From an uncultured Actinomycetes bacterium (GTDB lineage: Bacteria; Actinomycetota; Acidimicrobiia; Acidimicrobiales; Acidimicrobilacustridaceae): DNA of 64,000 bases. Every line of letters begins with the position of its first letter. Within the stretch, counting starts at the first letter, position 1. The translations under genes were made by a program, and so were the position numbers. The stretch spans positions 59,680-123,679 of the forward strand of contig CALEHQ010000028.1 in the NCBI GenBank assembly GCA_937876315.1, in the 5' to 3' direction. This document shows positions 17,498-25,871 of the stretch, piece by piece. Under the pieces are notes generated by a model that did not search any database, had not been told where the DNA came from, and saw only the letters and a program-made list of their open reading frames with translations.

Positions 17498-18763
17498 GTG
17501 CTGCGTTATCTGACCGCCGGTGAATCCCATGGCAAGGCCCTCGTCGTCATCATCGAGGGACTTCCGTCTGGTTTGCCCATCACTGTCGACCAAATTGGAA
17601 ACGAGCTGGCTCGACGCCGACTCGGCTTTGGCCGTGGCCCCCGCATGAAGTTCGAGGCTGACGAGGTCACCATCCTTGCTGGCGTTCGTCACGGTGTCAC
17701 CCTCGGATCTCCGGTTGCCATCGAGATTGGCAATAGTGAGTGGGAAAAAAAGTGGACCGAAGAGATGTCTCCCCATCCTGGGCAAACCTCTCAGAAACTC
17801 ACCACCCCGCGTCCTGGTCATGCTGACCTCACCGGCATGCAGAAGTACGCGTTCGACGATGCCCGAAATGTTCTTGAGCGAGCGTCGGCCCGCGAGACTG
17901 CTGCCCGCGTTGCCGCAGGTGCGGTGGCAAAGGCACTTCTTTCTCATGTGGGAACCGAAGTCGGCTCTCACGTCATTGCCCTAGGTCCAGTGCGTGCTTC
18001 GACTGCGGCTCGGCCCGAAGCCGGTGGATTCGCGCCGGTCGATGACTCCGAGGTTCGTTGTCTCGACGCCGCTGCCGAAGCCGCGATGATCACCGAGATC
18101 AAAGCAGCGCAGAAAGCGGGCGACTCTCTCGGCGGTGTTGTTGAAGTGGTCGCACACGGCGTTCCCCTCGGCCTTGGCAGTCATGTGCATTGGGATCGCC
18201 GTCTCGACGGTCTTCTCGCTCAAGCGCTCCTTTCAATTCAAGCGGTGAAGGGCGTCGAAATCGGCGACGGCTTCGATGTCGCTAGCCGACCAGGTTCTGA
18301 GGCGCACGACCCCATCGTCTGGGATGAAGCTGCTTCGACCTATCGCCGGACCAGCGCGAATGCTGGTGGCATCGAGGGCGGAATGTCGACTGGTGAAGTC
18401 CTCGTAGCGCACGTTGCAATGAAGCCGCTCGCCACGCTCAACCGTCCGGTGCTCGCCACAGTTGATACCGCCACGAAAGAAGCGGGCGTGTCGTTCCGTG
18501 AACGCACTGACGTCACCGCAGTGCCGGCTATGGGTGTCGTTGCCGAAGCAATGGCCGCACTTGTGTTGGCCAGCGAATGCCTCCGCAAATTTGGGGGCGA
18601 CTCTTTGCAGGAGTTTGTTCGAAACCACGACACGTTCATCACTCAAGTCCGCGAACAAACCGCCCGTATCGACACCGACTCAGCGCTTGATCCCGAGGCG
18701 ACCCCGCTCAACTGGGACGCGGGTCAGGCATTCGCCGACGGCGCCGACGCGCCGAAATCGTGA
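17498..18763 (+). CDS. aroC: Chorismate synthase
   Basis: AroC (421 residues) turns EPSP into chorismate using reduced FMN. Signatures: TAGESHGKALVVIIEGLPSG at the N-terminus, GRGPRMKFE, RPGHADLTGMQKY, the RASARETAARVAAGAVAK region, and NAGGIEGGMSTGE near residue 290. It is somewhat longer than the usual 360-400 residues because of a C-terminal extension of about 35 residues. The GTG start lies 6 bases behind a TAGATT box and the last codon overlaps the aroK GTG as GTGA. Confidence 0.96.
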   Translation: MLRYLTAGESHGKALVVIIEGLPSGLPITVDQIGNELARRRLGFGRGPRMKFEADEVTILAGVRHGVTLGSPVAIEIGNSEWEKKWTEEMSPHPGQTSQKLTTPRPGHADLTGMQKYAFDDARNVLERASARETAARVAAGAVAKALLSHVGTEVGSHVIALGPVRASTAARPEAGGFAPVDDSEVRCLDAAAEAAMITEIKAAQKAGDSLGGVVEVVAHGVPLGLGSHVHWDRRLDGLLAQALLSIQAVKGVEIGDGFDVASRPGSEAHDPIVWDEAASTYRRTSANAGGIEGGMSTGEVLVAHVAMKPLATLNRPVLATVDTATKEAGVSFRERTDVTAVPAMGVVAEAMAALVLASECLRKFGGDSLQEFVRNHDTFITQVREQTARIDTDSALDPEATPLNWDAGQAFADGADAPKS

Positions 18764-19296
18764 ACTCCGCCTCATCTCGTTCGGCTCACATCGTGCTGAT
18801 CGGGATGATGGGCGTGGGCAAATCCACTGTTGGGCGTCGCGTCGCCAGAGAGCTTTCGCGGTCATTTGTTGACTCCGACGACGAGGTCGTCGCTCGAACC
18901 GGGCGGGCTGTCACAGAGATTTTCGCCACCGATGGCGAGGCTGCGTTTCGTGACATCGAGGCTGAAGTCATGGCCGAATTACTGGCTTCTCCTGTTCCAT
19001 CGGTGATTGCCGCCGCCGGAGGCTCGGTGCTGAATTCTTCGACCCGAGCTCGCCTTCGCGAGTCAGGCACGGTGGTCTGGATGCGCGCGCCTGTCGATGT
19101 GTTGGTCGGCCGCACCTCGCGTGGAACCCACCGTCCCGCACTTGCGAACAACCCCCGGGCAACATTGACGCAAATGGAAACTGATCGTGAAGCGCTCTAT
19201 GGCGAAGTTGCCGACATCACAGTCGATTGCACGGCGCCGATTGCCGCTGTGGTTCGCACCATCGTTCAAAGCGTGAACGAGGTCGATGCTCAATGA
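18760..19296 (+). CDS. aroK: Shikimate kinase
   Basis: AroK (178 residues) phosphorylates shikimate. The P-loop GMMGVGKST lies at residues 15-23, the shikimate-binding DSDDEV follows, then AAFRDIEAEV, AAAGGSVL, and the lid with RTSRGTHRPAL. The GTG overlaps the aroC stop and its own stop overlaps the aroB ATG, giving a tight aroC-aroK-aroB chain as in mycobacteria. Confidence 0.94.
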   Translation: MNSASSRSAHIVLIGMMGVGKSTVGRRVARELSRSFVDSDDEVVARTGRAVTEIFATDGEAAFRDIEAEVMAELLASPVPSVIAAAGGSVLNSSTRARLRESGTVVWMRAPVDVLVGRTSRGTHRPALANNPRATLTQMETDREALYGEVADITVDCTAPIAAVVRTIVQSVNEVDAQ

Positions 19297-20309
19297 TTGT
19301 CGTTCCCGTTCAGCTCGCTGATCGTTCCTATGAAGTTCTCGTTGGTGATGGCGTTCGGTCTGAACTTTCACGGGTCATTCCCGATCAGGCGAAGCGTGTC
19401 GCGATCGTCACCCAAGAAGGTCTCGGTATCGAGGTCGATCCCGGACGCGAACACAAGGTATTCATGATGGGCGATGGCGAACAATCGAAATCGATGGCCA
19501 CCGTCGAGTCACTTTGTCGGCAATTTGCTCAGTGGGGCCTGACTCGCGCTGATTGCGTCGTTGCCGTCGGTGGAGGAATCGTTACCGATACTGCGGGGTA
19601 CGCCGCAGCTTCGTATCACCGCGGCGTTCCGGTTGTTCATGTTTCAACCACGCTTGTTGGTCAGGTCGATGCGGCCATTGGCGGCAAGACCGGTGTGAAC
19701 ATTCCTGAAGGTAAGAATCTGATCGGCGCGTATTGGCAGCCATCAGGAGTCGTGTGCGACACCGCATTGCTGTCGACGTTGCCTCCGCGTGAGTACCGCT
19801 GCGGACTTGGCGAAATCGCGAAGTACCACTTCCTCGGTGGTGAAGGCCTCGACGCACTGCCAATCGACGAACAGGTTGCGGCCTGCGTCGCTATTAAGGC
19901 TGCCGTTGTTGCCGGCGATGAACGAGAGGGTGGGGCTCGCGCAACGCTCAACTATGGACATACGTTGGCGCATGCCATCGAAATCGCCGGTGATCACGAT
20001 CTCCGTCACGGTGAAGCAGTTGCCATAGGCCTGATCTTCGCAGCGGAACTGGCTCTGCGTTTGGGCCGCATCGACGCCGATCGTGTTGCTGAACACCGCC
20101 GTGTCGTAGGTGCCTATGACTTGCCGCTCACCCTTCCAGTTGGTCTTGAAAATCCAGAGCTCATTGCGCTTATGGGTCGAGACAAGAAAGCACTTGATGG
20201 AATCACCTTCGTTCTCGACGGTCCCAACGGAGTTGAATCAGTGACCGGAGTCAACGTTTCGCTTATCGAAGACTCAATCAATGCGATCCGAATCGAAGGA
20301 GACCGCTGA
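19293..20309 (+). CDS. aroB: 3-dehydroquinate synthase
   Basis: AroB (338 residues) cyclises DAHP to 3-dehydroquinate with NAD+ and a divalent metal. Motifs: VAVGGGIVTDTAGYAAA, STTLVGQVDAAIGGKTGVN, KNLIGAYWQP, CGLGEIAKY with a metal-binding Glu, and the His pairs in LNYGHTLAHAIE and RHGEAVAIG. It is slightly shorter than the typical 350-360 residues, mainly in the first half. ATG 19293 overlaps the aroK stop as ATGA; the upstream part of the frame is aroK sequence and is not used. Confidence 0.94.
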   Translation: MIVVPVQLADRSYEVLVGDGVRSELSRVIPDQAKRVAIVTQEGLGIEVDPGREHKVFMMGDGEQSKSMATVESLCRQFAQWGLTRADCVVAVGGGIVTDTAGYAAASYHRGVPVVHVSTTLVGQVDAAIGGKTGVNIPEGKNLIGAYWQPSGVVCDTALLSTLPPREYRCGLGEIAKYHFLGGEGLDALPIDEQVAACVAIKAAVVAGDEREGGARATLNYGHTLAHAIEIAGDHDLRHGEAVAIGLIFAAELALRLGRIDADRVAEHRRVVGAYDLPLTLPVGLENPELIALMGRDKKALDGITFVLDGPNGVESVTGVNVSLIEDSINAIRIEGDR

Positions 20310-20752
20310 TGTCGAACGCTCCCATTGTCCTGCTGCTTTCTGGGGTGAACCTCAATCTTCTCGGCGACCGAGAGCCCGAGATTTATGGCACCGCAACTTT
20401 GGCCGACCACGTTGCGACAGCAACCACTGCAGCGTCGGCGCATGGGCTCACAATCGAACACTTGCAGTCCAACGCCGAATCAGAACTTGTCGACGCCATC
20501 CACGGTGCCCGTCGTCGTTGCGCAGCAATTATTTTCAACCCAGGTGCGTTCACGCATTACGCCTGGTCGCTCCACGATGCGCTTGCAGCATTCGATGGCC
20601 CAATCATTGAACTGCATCTCTCGAACCCGGCAGCGCGCGAGGAATGGCGCAAGACCTCGGTGGTTGCCCCGGTGGCAACCGGAACCATCGCCGGATTTGG
20701 TGGCGATGGTTACCGCTTGGCCGTCGACGCCGTGGCAACCCTGCTGAAGTGA
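20309..20752 (+). CDS. aroQ: 3-dehydroquinate dehydratase, type II
   Basis: A 147-residue type II dehydroquinase that makes 3-dehydroshikimate. NLNLLGDREPEIYG holds the catalytic Tyr, followed by HLQSNAESELVDAIH, FNPGAFTHYAWSLHDAL with the active-site Asn and His region, and ELHLSNPAAREEWR. The family forms dodecamers. It begins on the last base of the aroB stop codon and its own stop overlaps the GTG of the next gene. No type I (AroD) enzyme is present in the window. Confidence 0.94.
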   Translation: MSNAPIVLLLSGVNLNLLGDREPEIYGTATLADHVATATTAASAHGLTIEHLQSNAESELVDAIHGARRRCAAIIFNPGAFTHYAWSLHDALAAFDGPIIELHLSNPAAREEWRKTSVVAPVATGTIAGFGGDGYRLAVDAVATLLK

Positions 20753-21894
20753 CCGACGTGACTGCTGCTTCTCCAGTCGTTTCGATCGCGGATCGGTTCG
20801 GCGCGCTTCCTCCGATGCTTGTCGCTGATCGAGTCGATCGGCTACGTGCTGCATTGGCCGATGCGCAACTCGATGCACTGCTGCTCACTGCCGCCAGCAA
20901 CATCCGCTATCTCACAGGATTCACCGGCAGTGCTGGCGTTGTGGTTGTTACCTCCGACGACATGGTGTTGGTGACTGATGGTCGCTACACCGAACAGGCT
21001 GCCGATCAACTGTCGGTGTCTAACGCTCCTTCTCGCCTCGAGATCACCTCAACTGCTCAACGGGAGGTTGTCGCCTCGACGGTTTCTGGCGCAAAGCGCA
21101 TTGGTCTCGAAGCCGACCACATCACGTGGTCAGCGCAACGCCTCTATGCCGACGACTGGTTGAGCGGCCATGACATCGTCGCAACGACGGGGTTGGTAGA
21201 AACGCTTCGTCGTTCCAAAGATGACGCCGAGTTAGCCCGAATGGAACTCGCTGCGGCAATCGCCGATGCTGCGCTTGCCGAACGGCGTTCCAGCCTTCTC
21301 GACGGACTCACCGAATCCGAGTTCGCGCTTGCGCTCGATTCGGAGATGCGGCGTCTTGGCGCCTCAGGCACAAGCTTCGAGACAATCGTCGCTTCAGGCC
21401 CCAATGGAGCCATGCCTCATGCGCGCCCTACCGACCGGCGCCTTCAAGAAGGCGACCTCGTGGTCCTCGATTTCGGCTGCATTGTCGATGGGTACTGCTC
21501 CGACATGACTCGTACTGTCGCAATCGGCGAGGTCGACGACACATGCAAGCGAATGCTTGAAGTCGTCACCGCCGCCAATGAGGCGGGGGTTGGGGTCGTG
21601 GGTCCGGGCGTTGCCACCAGCGAGGTCGACGCTGCTGCCCGTGCGGTCATCGCTCAGGCGGGTTGGGCCGAATCGTTCACCCATGGAACCGGACACGGGG
21701 TTGGTCTCGACATCCATGAGGCGCCGAGAGTCGCCGGGACAAGCGCTGATACGCTCTGCATCGGCGACGTCGTCACCGTCGAACCGGGTGTTTACCTCCC
21801 GGCGCACGGCGGGGTCCGAATGGAAGACAGCGTCGTCGTCACCCCCGATGGGTGTCGACCCCTCACTCACACAACGAAGTCACCGACTCCCTGA
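20749..21894 (+). CDS. pepQ: Xaa-Pro dipeptidase/aminopeptidase (M24 family)
   Basis: A 381-residue metallopeptidase that cuts peptides next to proline. The N-terminal creatinase-like domain includes ALLLTAASNIRYLTGFTG. The catalytic domain shows all five metal ligands: the two Asp in VLDFGCIVDGYCSDMTRT, the His of FTHGTGHGVGLDIHE, and the Glu residues of TVEPGVYL and RMEDSVVV. GTG 20749 overlaps the aroQ stop; the frame further upstream is aroQ read out of phase. A second GTG at 20758 is possible. The gene before efp is a peptidase of this type in many bacteria. Whether it acts on dipeptides (PepQ) or longer N-termini (PepP) is not decided. Confidence 0.88.
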   Translation: MTDVTAASPVVSIADRFGALPPMLVADRVDRLRAALADAQLDALLLTAASNIRYLTGFTGSAGVVVVTSDDMVLVTDGRYTEQAADQLSVSNAPSRLEITSTAQREVVASTVSGAKRIGLEADHITWSAQRLYADDWLSGHDIVATTGLVETLRRSKDDAELARMELAAAIADAALAERRSSLLDGLTESEFALALDSEMRRLGASGTSFETIVASGPNGAMPHARPTDRRLQEGDLVVLDFGCIVDGYCSDMTRTVAIGEVDDTCKRMLEVVTAANEAGVGVVGPGVATSEVDAAARAVIAQAGWAESFTHGTGHGVGLDIHEAPRVAGTSADTLCIGDVVTVEPGVYLPAHGGVRMEDSVVVTPDGCRPLTHTTKSPTP

Positions 21895-21927
21895 CCCACG
21901 TCACGGACTCGGATCAGGAAGGTCCTC

Positions 21928-22491
21928 ATGCCCACCATCACCACCAACGACATCAAGAACGGGATGGCCCTCGACATCGAAGGCGTGCTGTTCGAAATCG
22001 TCGAGTTTCAGCATGTGAAGCCGGGCAAGGGCGGCGCATTCGTGCGCACCACGCTCAAGAACGCCCGCAATGGCGCCGTCGTCGAGCGAACCTTCCGTGC
22101 CGGCGAAAAGGTTGAGCGGGCAATGATCGACAAGCGAGAGATGCAGTTCCTCTACCGCTCAGGCGACGAGTACGTCTTCATGGATAACGCCACCTACGAC
22201 CAGCTCAACGTGGGCCCGTCATCGCTTGGCGATGCCTCGAACTATCTCGTGGAAAACGGCGAAGCCGTACTCAAGATGTACGGCGACGAAATCGTGGGGG
22301 TTGAACTGCCTGCGGCCGTCGAGCTCAACATCGCCGAGACCGAACCTGGCATTCAGGGTGATCGTGTTTCAGGTGCCCGCAAGCCCGCAACGCTCGAGAC
22401 CGGCCTTGTGATTCAGGTCCCGCTGTTCGTCGAACCCAACGATCGCGTCAAGGTCGACACTCGTACCGGCGAATACCTGACCCGGGCGTGA
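21928..22491 (+). CDS. efp: Elongation factor P
   Basis: EF-P (187 residues) rescues ribosomes stalled at proline runs. The loop HVKPGKGGAFVRT carries Lys34 at the position that is beta-lysylated in Escherichia coli; no modifying enzyme is seen here, and actinobacterial EF-Ps with this loop are thought to work without that change. Domains 2 and 3 end with VPLFVEPNDRVKVDTRTGEYL. A clear ribosome-binding site (AGGAAGG) stands before ATG 21928. Its neighbour upstream is a prolyl peptidase and nusB follows with overlapping codons. Confidence 0.96.
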   Translation: MPTITTNDIKNGMALDIEGVLFEIVEFQHVKPGKGGAFVRTTLKNARNGAVVERTFRAGEKVERAMIDKREMQFLYRSGDEYVFMDNATYDQLNVGPSSLGDASNYLVENGEAVLKMYGDEIVGVELPAAVELNIAETEPGIQGDRVSGARKPATLETGLVIQVPLFVEPNDRVKVDTRTGEYLTRA

Positions 22492-22895
22492 GCGACGACC
22501 TCGGTAACGCAACCAATCGACACGACGCCCGCGAGCGCGCGTTTCACCTTCTCTACGAAACCGAGATGAAGGGTGACGCCATCGCCGACGTTCTCGCGTC
22601 GTTGCCCGTCGGCCCCGACGAGTTCGCTGCTCAACTCGTGGTTGGGGTGGGGGAGAACCAAGACGACCTCGACGCAGTGATCGCTTCCCATGCCCGTAAT
22701 TGGGACGTCGATCGAATGCCGGCCCTCGACCGAGCCATTCTGCGCTTAGCTACCTACGAGCTCATGCACCGGCCCGATGTTCCGACTGCCGTGGTGATCT
22801 CTGAAGCGGTCGAACTGGCGAAGTCCTACAGCACTGATGACAGCAGTCGCTATGTAAATGGTGTGCTTTCAGCTGTCGCAGGCGCGGTTCGCTAA
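22488..22895 (+). CDS. nusB: Transcription antitermination protein NusB
   Basis: NusB (135 residues) pairs with NusE in the rRNA antitermination complex. The all-helical pattern is clear: RHDARERAFHLLYETEMKGD at the N-terminus, then RNWDVDRMPALDRAILRLATYELMH, and VVISEAVELAKSYSTDDSSRYVNGVLSAV at the end, which is the best conserved part. The GTG start overlaps the efp stop, so efp and nusB form one unit, as in most actinobacteria. The pyrimidine operon begins directly after. Confidence 0.94.
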   Translation: MSDDLGNATNRHDARERAFHLLYETEMKGDAIADVLASLPVGPDEFAAQLVVGVGENQDDLDAVIASHARNWDVDRMPALDRAILRLATYELMHRPDVPTAVVISEAVELAKSYSTDDSSRYVNGVLSAVAGAVR

Positions 22896-22902
22896 CTCGC
22901 GA

Positions 22903-22908
22903 TACACT
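22903..22908 (+). promoter_or_regulatory. Predicted -10 box TACACT for the pyr operon
   Basis: TACACT fits TANNNT and would start transcription near 22915, giving a leader that includes the PyrR-binding loop. Unlike the leaderless genes nearby, this transcript would carry about 50 bases before the GTG at 22968. No clear -35 box. Confidence 0.45.
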
Positions 22909-22926
22909 CTCCTTCTGACCGTGAAG

Positions 22927-22944
22927 CGGGTCCCGTGAGGCCCG
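22927..22944 (+). promoter_or_regulatory. PyrR-binding loop in the pyrR leader RNA
   Basis: The core GGTCCCGTGAGGCC (22929-22942) matches the known PyrR target ARUCCNGNGAGGYU at 12 of 14 positions. The two differences are the first and last base, which change together from A-U to G-C. CGGG (22927-22930) pairs with CCCG (22941-22944) to present the loop. PyrR with bound UMP should bind here. The Shine-Dalgarno sequence for pyrR begins about 8 bases downstream. Confidence 0.8.
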
Positions 22945-22967
22945 AACGGACAGGAAGGACCACGAAC

Positions 22968-23534
22968 GTGGCTGAACGTGAACGACGCTTGACGCCCCCT
23001 TATGGGGGCGTTTTTGTTGCCCGGACCCGGGTTATGAGCGCTGATGACATGCAGCGGGCCACCAAACGGATGGCCCACGAAATCATCGAGCGCAACCAAG
23101 GACTCGACGACGTCGTGGTGATCGGCCTGCAGACTGGGGGAGTCCCTCTGGCGGCCCGGTTGTGCCAAGCGCTCGAGCTCATTGATGGCTCTGAGGTGCC
23201 TCTCGGATGCCTTGATGTCGCCTTCTATCGAGACGACATTGGTCTCCGCCCGGTGCTTCCGGAAACCGTGACCGACATTCCCTGCGATCTCGATGGCCGC
23301 ACAGTGGTGTTGGTCGACGATGTGCTCTTCACCGGCCGCACGATTCGCGCCGCTCTCGATGCGCTCTCCGACTACGGCCGGGCTCGAGCAGTGCAGCTTG
23401 CCGTCATGGTCGATCGCGGTCATCGAGAACTTCCGATCCGACCAGACTTCGTCGGTAAAAACCTCCCGACACGGCGCGATGAAGCCGTTGACGTCACCTC
23501 CGACGGGGTCGACCTCGGGGAGATGGTCAAGTGA
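22968..23534 (+). CDS. pyrR: Pyrimidine operon regulator / uracil phosphoribosyltransferase PyrR
   Basis: PyrR (188 residues from GTG 22968) senses uridine nucleotides and binds pyr leader RNA. Visible are MAHEIIERNQG, the PRPP loop TVVLVDDVLFTGRTIRAAL, and VDRGHRELPIRPDFVGKNLPT. Start choice: GTG 22968 has AGGAAGGA at 22952-22959, and the residues RTRVM before MSADDM match the N-terminal strand known in PyrR. ATG 23034 has no ribosome-binding site and would lose that strand. Using GTG 22968 places a perfect terminator hairpin inside codons 9-15 of the gene. It heads the pyrB-pyrC-carA-carB-pyrD-pyrF operon. Confidence 0.92.
   Translation: MAERERRLTPPYGGVFVARTRVMSADDMQRATKRMAHEIIERNQGLDDVVVIGLQTGGVPLAARLCQALELIDGSEVPLGCLDVAFYRDDIGLRPVLPETVTDIPCDLDGRTVVLVDDVLFTGRTIRAALDALSDYGRARAVQLAVMVDRGHRELPIRPDFVGKNLPTRRDEAVDVTSDGVDLGEMVK
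22992..23015 (+). terminator. Intrinsic terminator/attenuator inside the start of pyrR
   Basis: ACGCCCCC (22992-22999) pairs perfectly with GGGGGCGT (23004-23011) across the loop TTAT, followed by a T run (23011-23015). This is a strong Rho-independent terminator. It lies 84 bases after the likely transcription start and downstream of the PyrR-binding loop, so it is very probably the regulated attenuator of the pyr operon. Confidence 0.85.
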
Positions 23535-24511
23535 GCCGACCAGTCACAAACCCTCGACACGGCCGCATGCGCAATCTGCTTTCAATCGCCGACCTCGGCC
23601 CCGACGTCGCGGCGGGCATCAACGAAGTTATGACGCTCACCGATTCCTTTGTCGAAGTGAGCGAACGAACCATTCCCAAGGTGCCCGCCCTCCGCGGGCG
23701 AACGGTTGTGTCACTCTTCTTCGAAGATTCAACACGCACCCGACTCAGCTTTGAAACTGCAGCGAAGCGCCTCTCGGCCGACACCATGAATTTCAGCGTC
23801 AGTACCTCTTCGGTCAAGAAGGGCGAATCGCTGCGAGACACCATCGAAACCATCGAAGCAATGGGCGTCGACGCAATCGTTGTTCGTCACGCCTCGGCGG
23901 GCGTACCTCGCCAGGTAGCGCAGTGGGCGACCAGTGCAGTGATCAATGCGGGCGATGGTTGGCATGAACACCCCACGCAGGCATTGCTGGATTGCTACAC
24001 GATCCGGCAACGCTTCGGAGACGTCGCTGGCAAGCACATCGCCATTGTCGGCGACATTCGCCACTCGCGAGTTGCGCGTAGCAACGTTGCGGCGTTTACC
24101 GCTCTCGGCGCCGACGTCACGCTTGTCGCGCCACCAACACTGCTGCCGCCCAGCCTTGAGGGCTGGCCGGTCAAGATCAGTACCGATATCGACGCAGTGT
24201 TGCCGACGGTCGATGTCTGTTACCTGCTGCGCATGCAACGCGAGCGCATGACTGAAGCTCTCATCCCCACTATCCGCGAATACAGCAACAGGTTCGGTGT
24301 TAATGAAAAGCGTGCCGAGTTGCTCCCTGATCACGCGCTGATCATGCATCCCGGCCCCATGAACCGCGGCGTCGAAATCGACGCCGCGGTCGCCGACCAC
24401 CCCAACACCGTGATCGTCGATCAGGTCCGCAACGGCGTAGCGGTTCGCATGGCGGTCTTGTTCTTGCTTCTCGGGAGCGGAACCACATGGGGAGGCGAAG
24501 CCGATGTCTGA
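23531..24511 (+). CDS. pyrB: Aspartate carbamoyltransferase catalytic subunit
   Basis: PyrB (326 residues) joins carbamoyl phosphate and aspartate. The carbamoyl-phosphate loop FFEDSTRTRLSFE is intact, followed by STSSVKKGESLRDTI, VVRHASAGVPRQ and HPTQALLDCYTI, and HPGPMNRGVEI near the end. No regulatory pyrI is next to it, as expected outside enterobacteria. The GTG start overlaps the pyrR stop as GTGA, and the end overlaps pyrC by 8 bases. Confidence 0.96.
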   Translation: MSRPVTNPRHGRMRNLLSIADLGPDVAAGINEVMTLTDSFVEVSERTIPKVPALRGRTVVSLFFEDSTRTRLSFETAAKRLSADTMNFSVSTSSVKKGESLRDTIETIEAMGVDAIVVRHASAGVPRQVAQWATSAVINAGDGWHEHPTQALLDCYTIRQRFGDVAGKHIAIVGDIRHSRVARSNVAAFTALGADVTLVAPPTLLPPSLEGWPVKISTDIDAVLPTVDVCYLLRMQRERMTEALIPTIREYSNRFGVNEKRAELLPDHALIMHPGPMNRGVEIDAAVADHPNTVIVDQVRNGVAVRMAVLFLLLGSGTTWGGEADV

Positions 24512-25871
24512 ACAACTGAACGCAATCGATCGAAAGGCAACAGTGTCCGAGTCAGCAGGATGGATCATCACCGGCGGTCTTGTCGTTGACCGCACCGGTG
24601 AACGAATCGCCGATGTTGCAGTTCGACCCGACGGAACAATCGCTGCAGTCGGAACCGCACTTGATCTCAACGCTCTTGGTCTGAACAACGCGCCGGTCAT
24701 CGACGCCTCCGGATGCGTGGTTGCTCCCGGATTCGTCGACATTCACACCCACTTGCGCGAACCCGGTCGCGAAGAAGCCGAAACAATTGAAACTGGTAGT
24801 CGGGCCGCGGCACTTGGTGGATACACCGCAATTGTCGCAATGCCGAACACTGAACCAACCATTGATTCGGTGGCGGTTGTTCGTCAGGTTCTCGATGCAG
24901 GAATCGCGGCGGGCCTTTGCGACGTTCGCTCCTCATGCTCCATCACGATCGGCCGTGAAGGCGACGCGCTGTCGCCCATGGCCGAACTGGCTGCGGCGGG
25001 CGTTCGCATCTTCACCGACGATGGCTGCGGCGTGCAGGACGACCGCCTCATGCGTCGGGCACTCGAATACGCCTCAGGTTTACCTGAGCCTGTTGTGCTC
25101 GCTCAACATTGCGAGGTCGAGGCCCTCAGTCATGGCGGTCACATGCACGAAGGGGAGTGGTCGAGTCGTCTCGGTATTCCCGGTATTCCTGCCGAAGCCG
25201 AGGAACTCATGGTGTTCCGCGACATCGCACTTTCTCGGCTTACGGGTATGGCAGTGCACTTTCAGCATCTATCGACCGCAGGGGCAGTCGCGTTGGTCCG
25301 CGATGCAAAGGCCCGTGGCCTCAACGTCACCGCTGAGGCAACCCCACATCACTTCTCGCTCACGCACGCGGAAGTCGCGTCGTACGATCCAGTGTTCAAA
25401 GTGAATCCTCCTCTGCGCAGCGCAGACGATGTCGCGGCGGTGAAGGCTGGTCTCGCCGATGGCACGATCGATGCCATCGCTACTGATCATGCTCCGCACA
25501 CTGCCGACGTCAAAGAAGCTCCGTTCGATCACGCTCCGTGCGGAATGCTCGGACTCGAAACTGCGCTTGCCCTCGGAATCACCGAGTTGGTCGAACCCGG
25601 AGTCCTCACCATGATGGAATTCATGGCGAAGATGTCCTGGAATCCAGCGGCGATCGCCCGCATCGACGATATTCATGGCCGAACGATCGAGGCCGACGCG
25701 CCTGCGCATCTCGTGATCTTCGATCCGGCTCTCGAATGGACAGTCGACCCTGCAGCACTTGCAAGCAAATCCGACAACACGCCCTATGCGGGGCGCGTCG
25801 TGCGCGGCAAAGTGCGCTACACGCTTCTGTGTGGCGTCCCGACCGTGTTCGACGGAGAGGCACAACGATGA
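24504..25871 (+). CDS. pyrC: Dihydroorotase
   Basis: A 455-residue class I dihydroorotase of the amidohydrolase family. The first two zinc ligands are in [19 protein letters not shown], with MPNTEPTID after that. [11 protein letters not shown] and a later QHLSTAGAV provide further His ligands, and ATDHAPHT carries the conserved Asp. It overlaps pyrB by 8 bases; GTG 24543 is a possible alternative start that would avoid the overlap and drop 13 poorly conserved residues. Its stop overlaps the carA ATG as ATGA. Confidence 0.94.
   Translation: MSEQLNAIDRKATVSESAGWIITGGLVVDRTGERIADVAVRPDGTIAAVGTALDLNALGLNNAPVIDASGCVVAPGFVDIHTHLREPGREEAETIETGSRAAALGGYTAIVAMPNTEPTIDSVAVVRQVLDAGIAAGLCDVRSSCSITIGREGDALSPMAELAAAGVRIFTDDGCGVQDDRLMRRALEYASGLPEPVVLAQHCEVEALSHGGHMHEGEWSSRLGIPGIPAEAEELMVFRDIALSRLTGMAVHFQHLSTAGAVALVRDAKARGLNVTAEATPHHFSLTHAEVASYDPVFKVNPPLRSADDVAAVKAGLADGTIDAIATDHAPHTADVKEAPFDHAPCGMLGLETALALGITELVEPGVLTMMEFMAKMSWNPAAIARIDDIHGRTIEADAPAHLVIFDPALEWTVDPAALASKSDNTPYAGRVVRGKVRYTLLCGVPTVFDGEAQR

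Noticed and set aside
23729..24742. A 337-codon minus-strand frame opposite pyrB and pyrC
   Set aside because: Antisense shadow of pyrB/pyrC with low-complexity composition and no family pattern.
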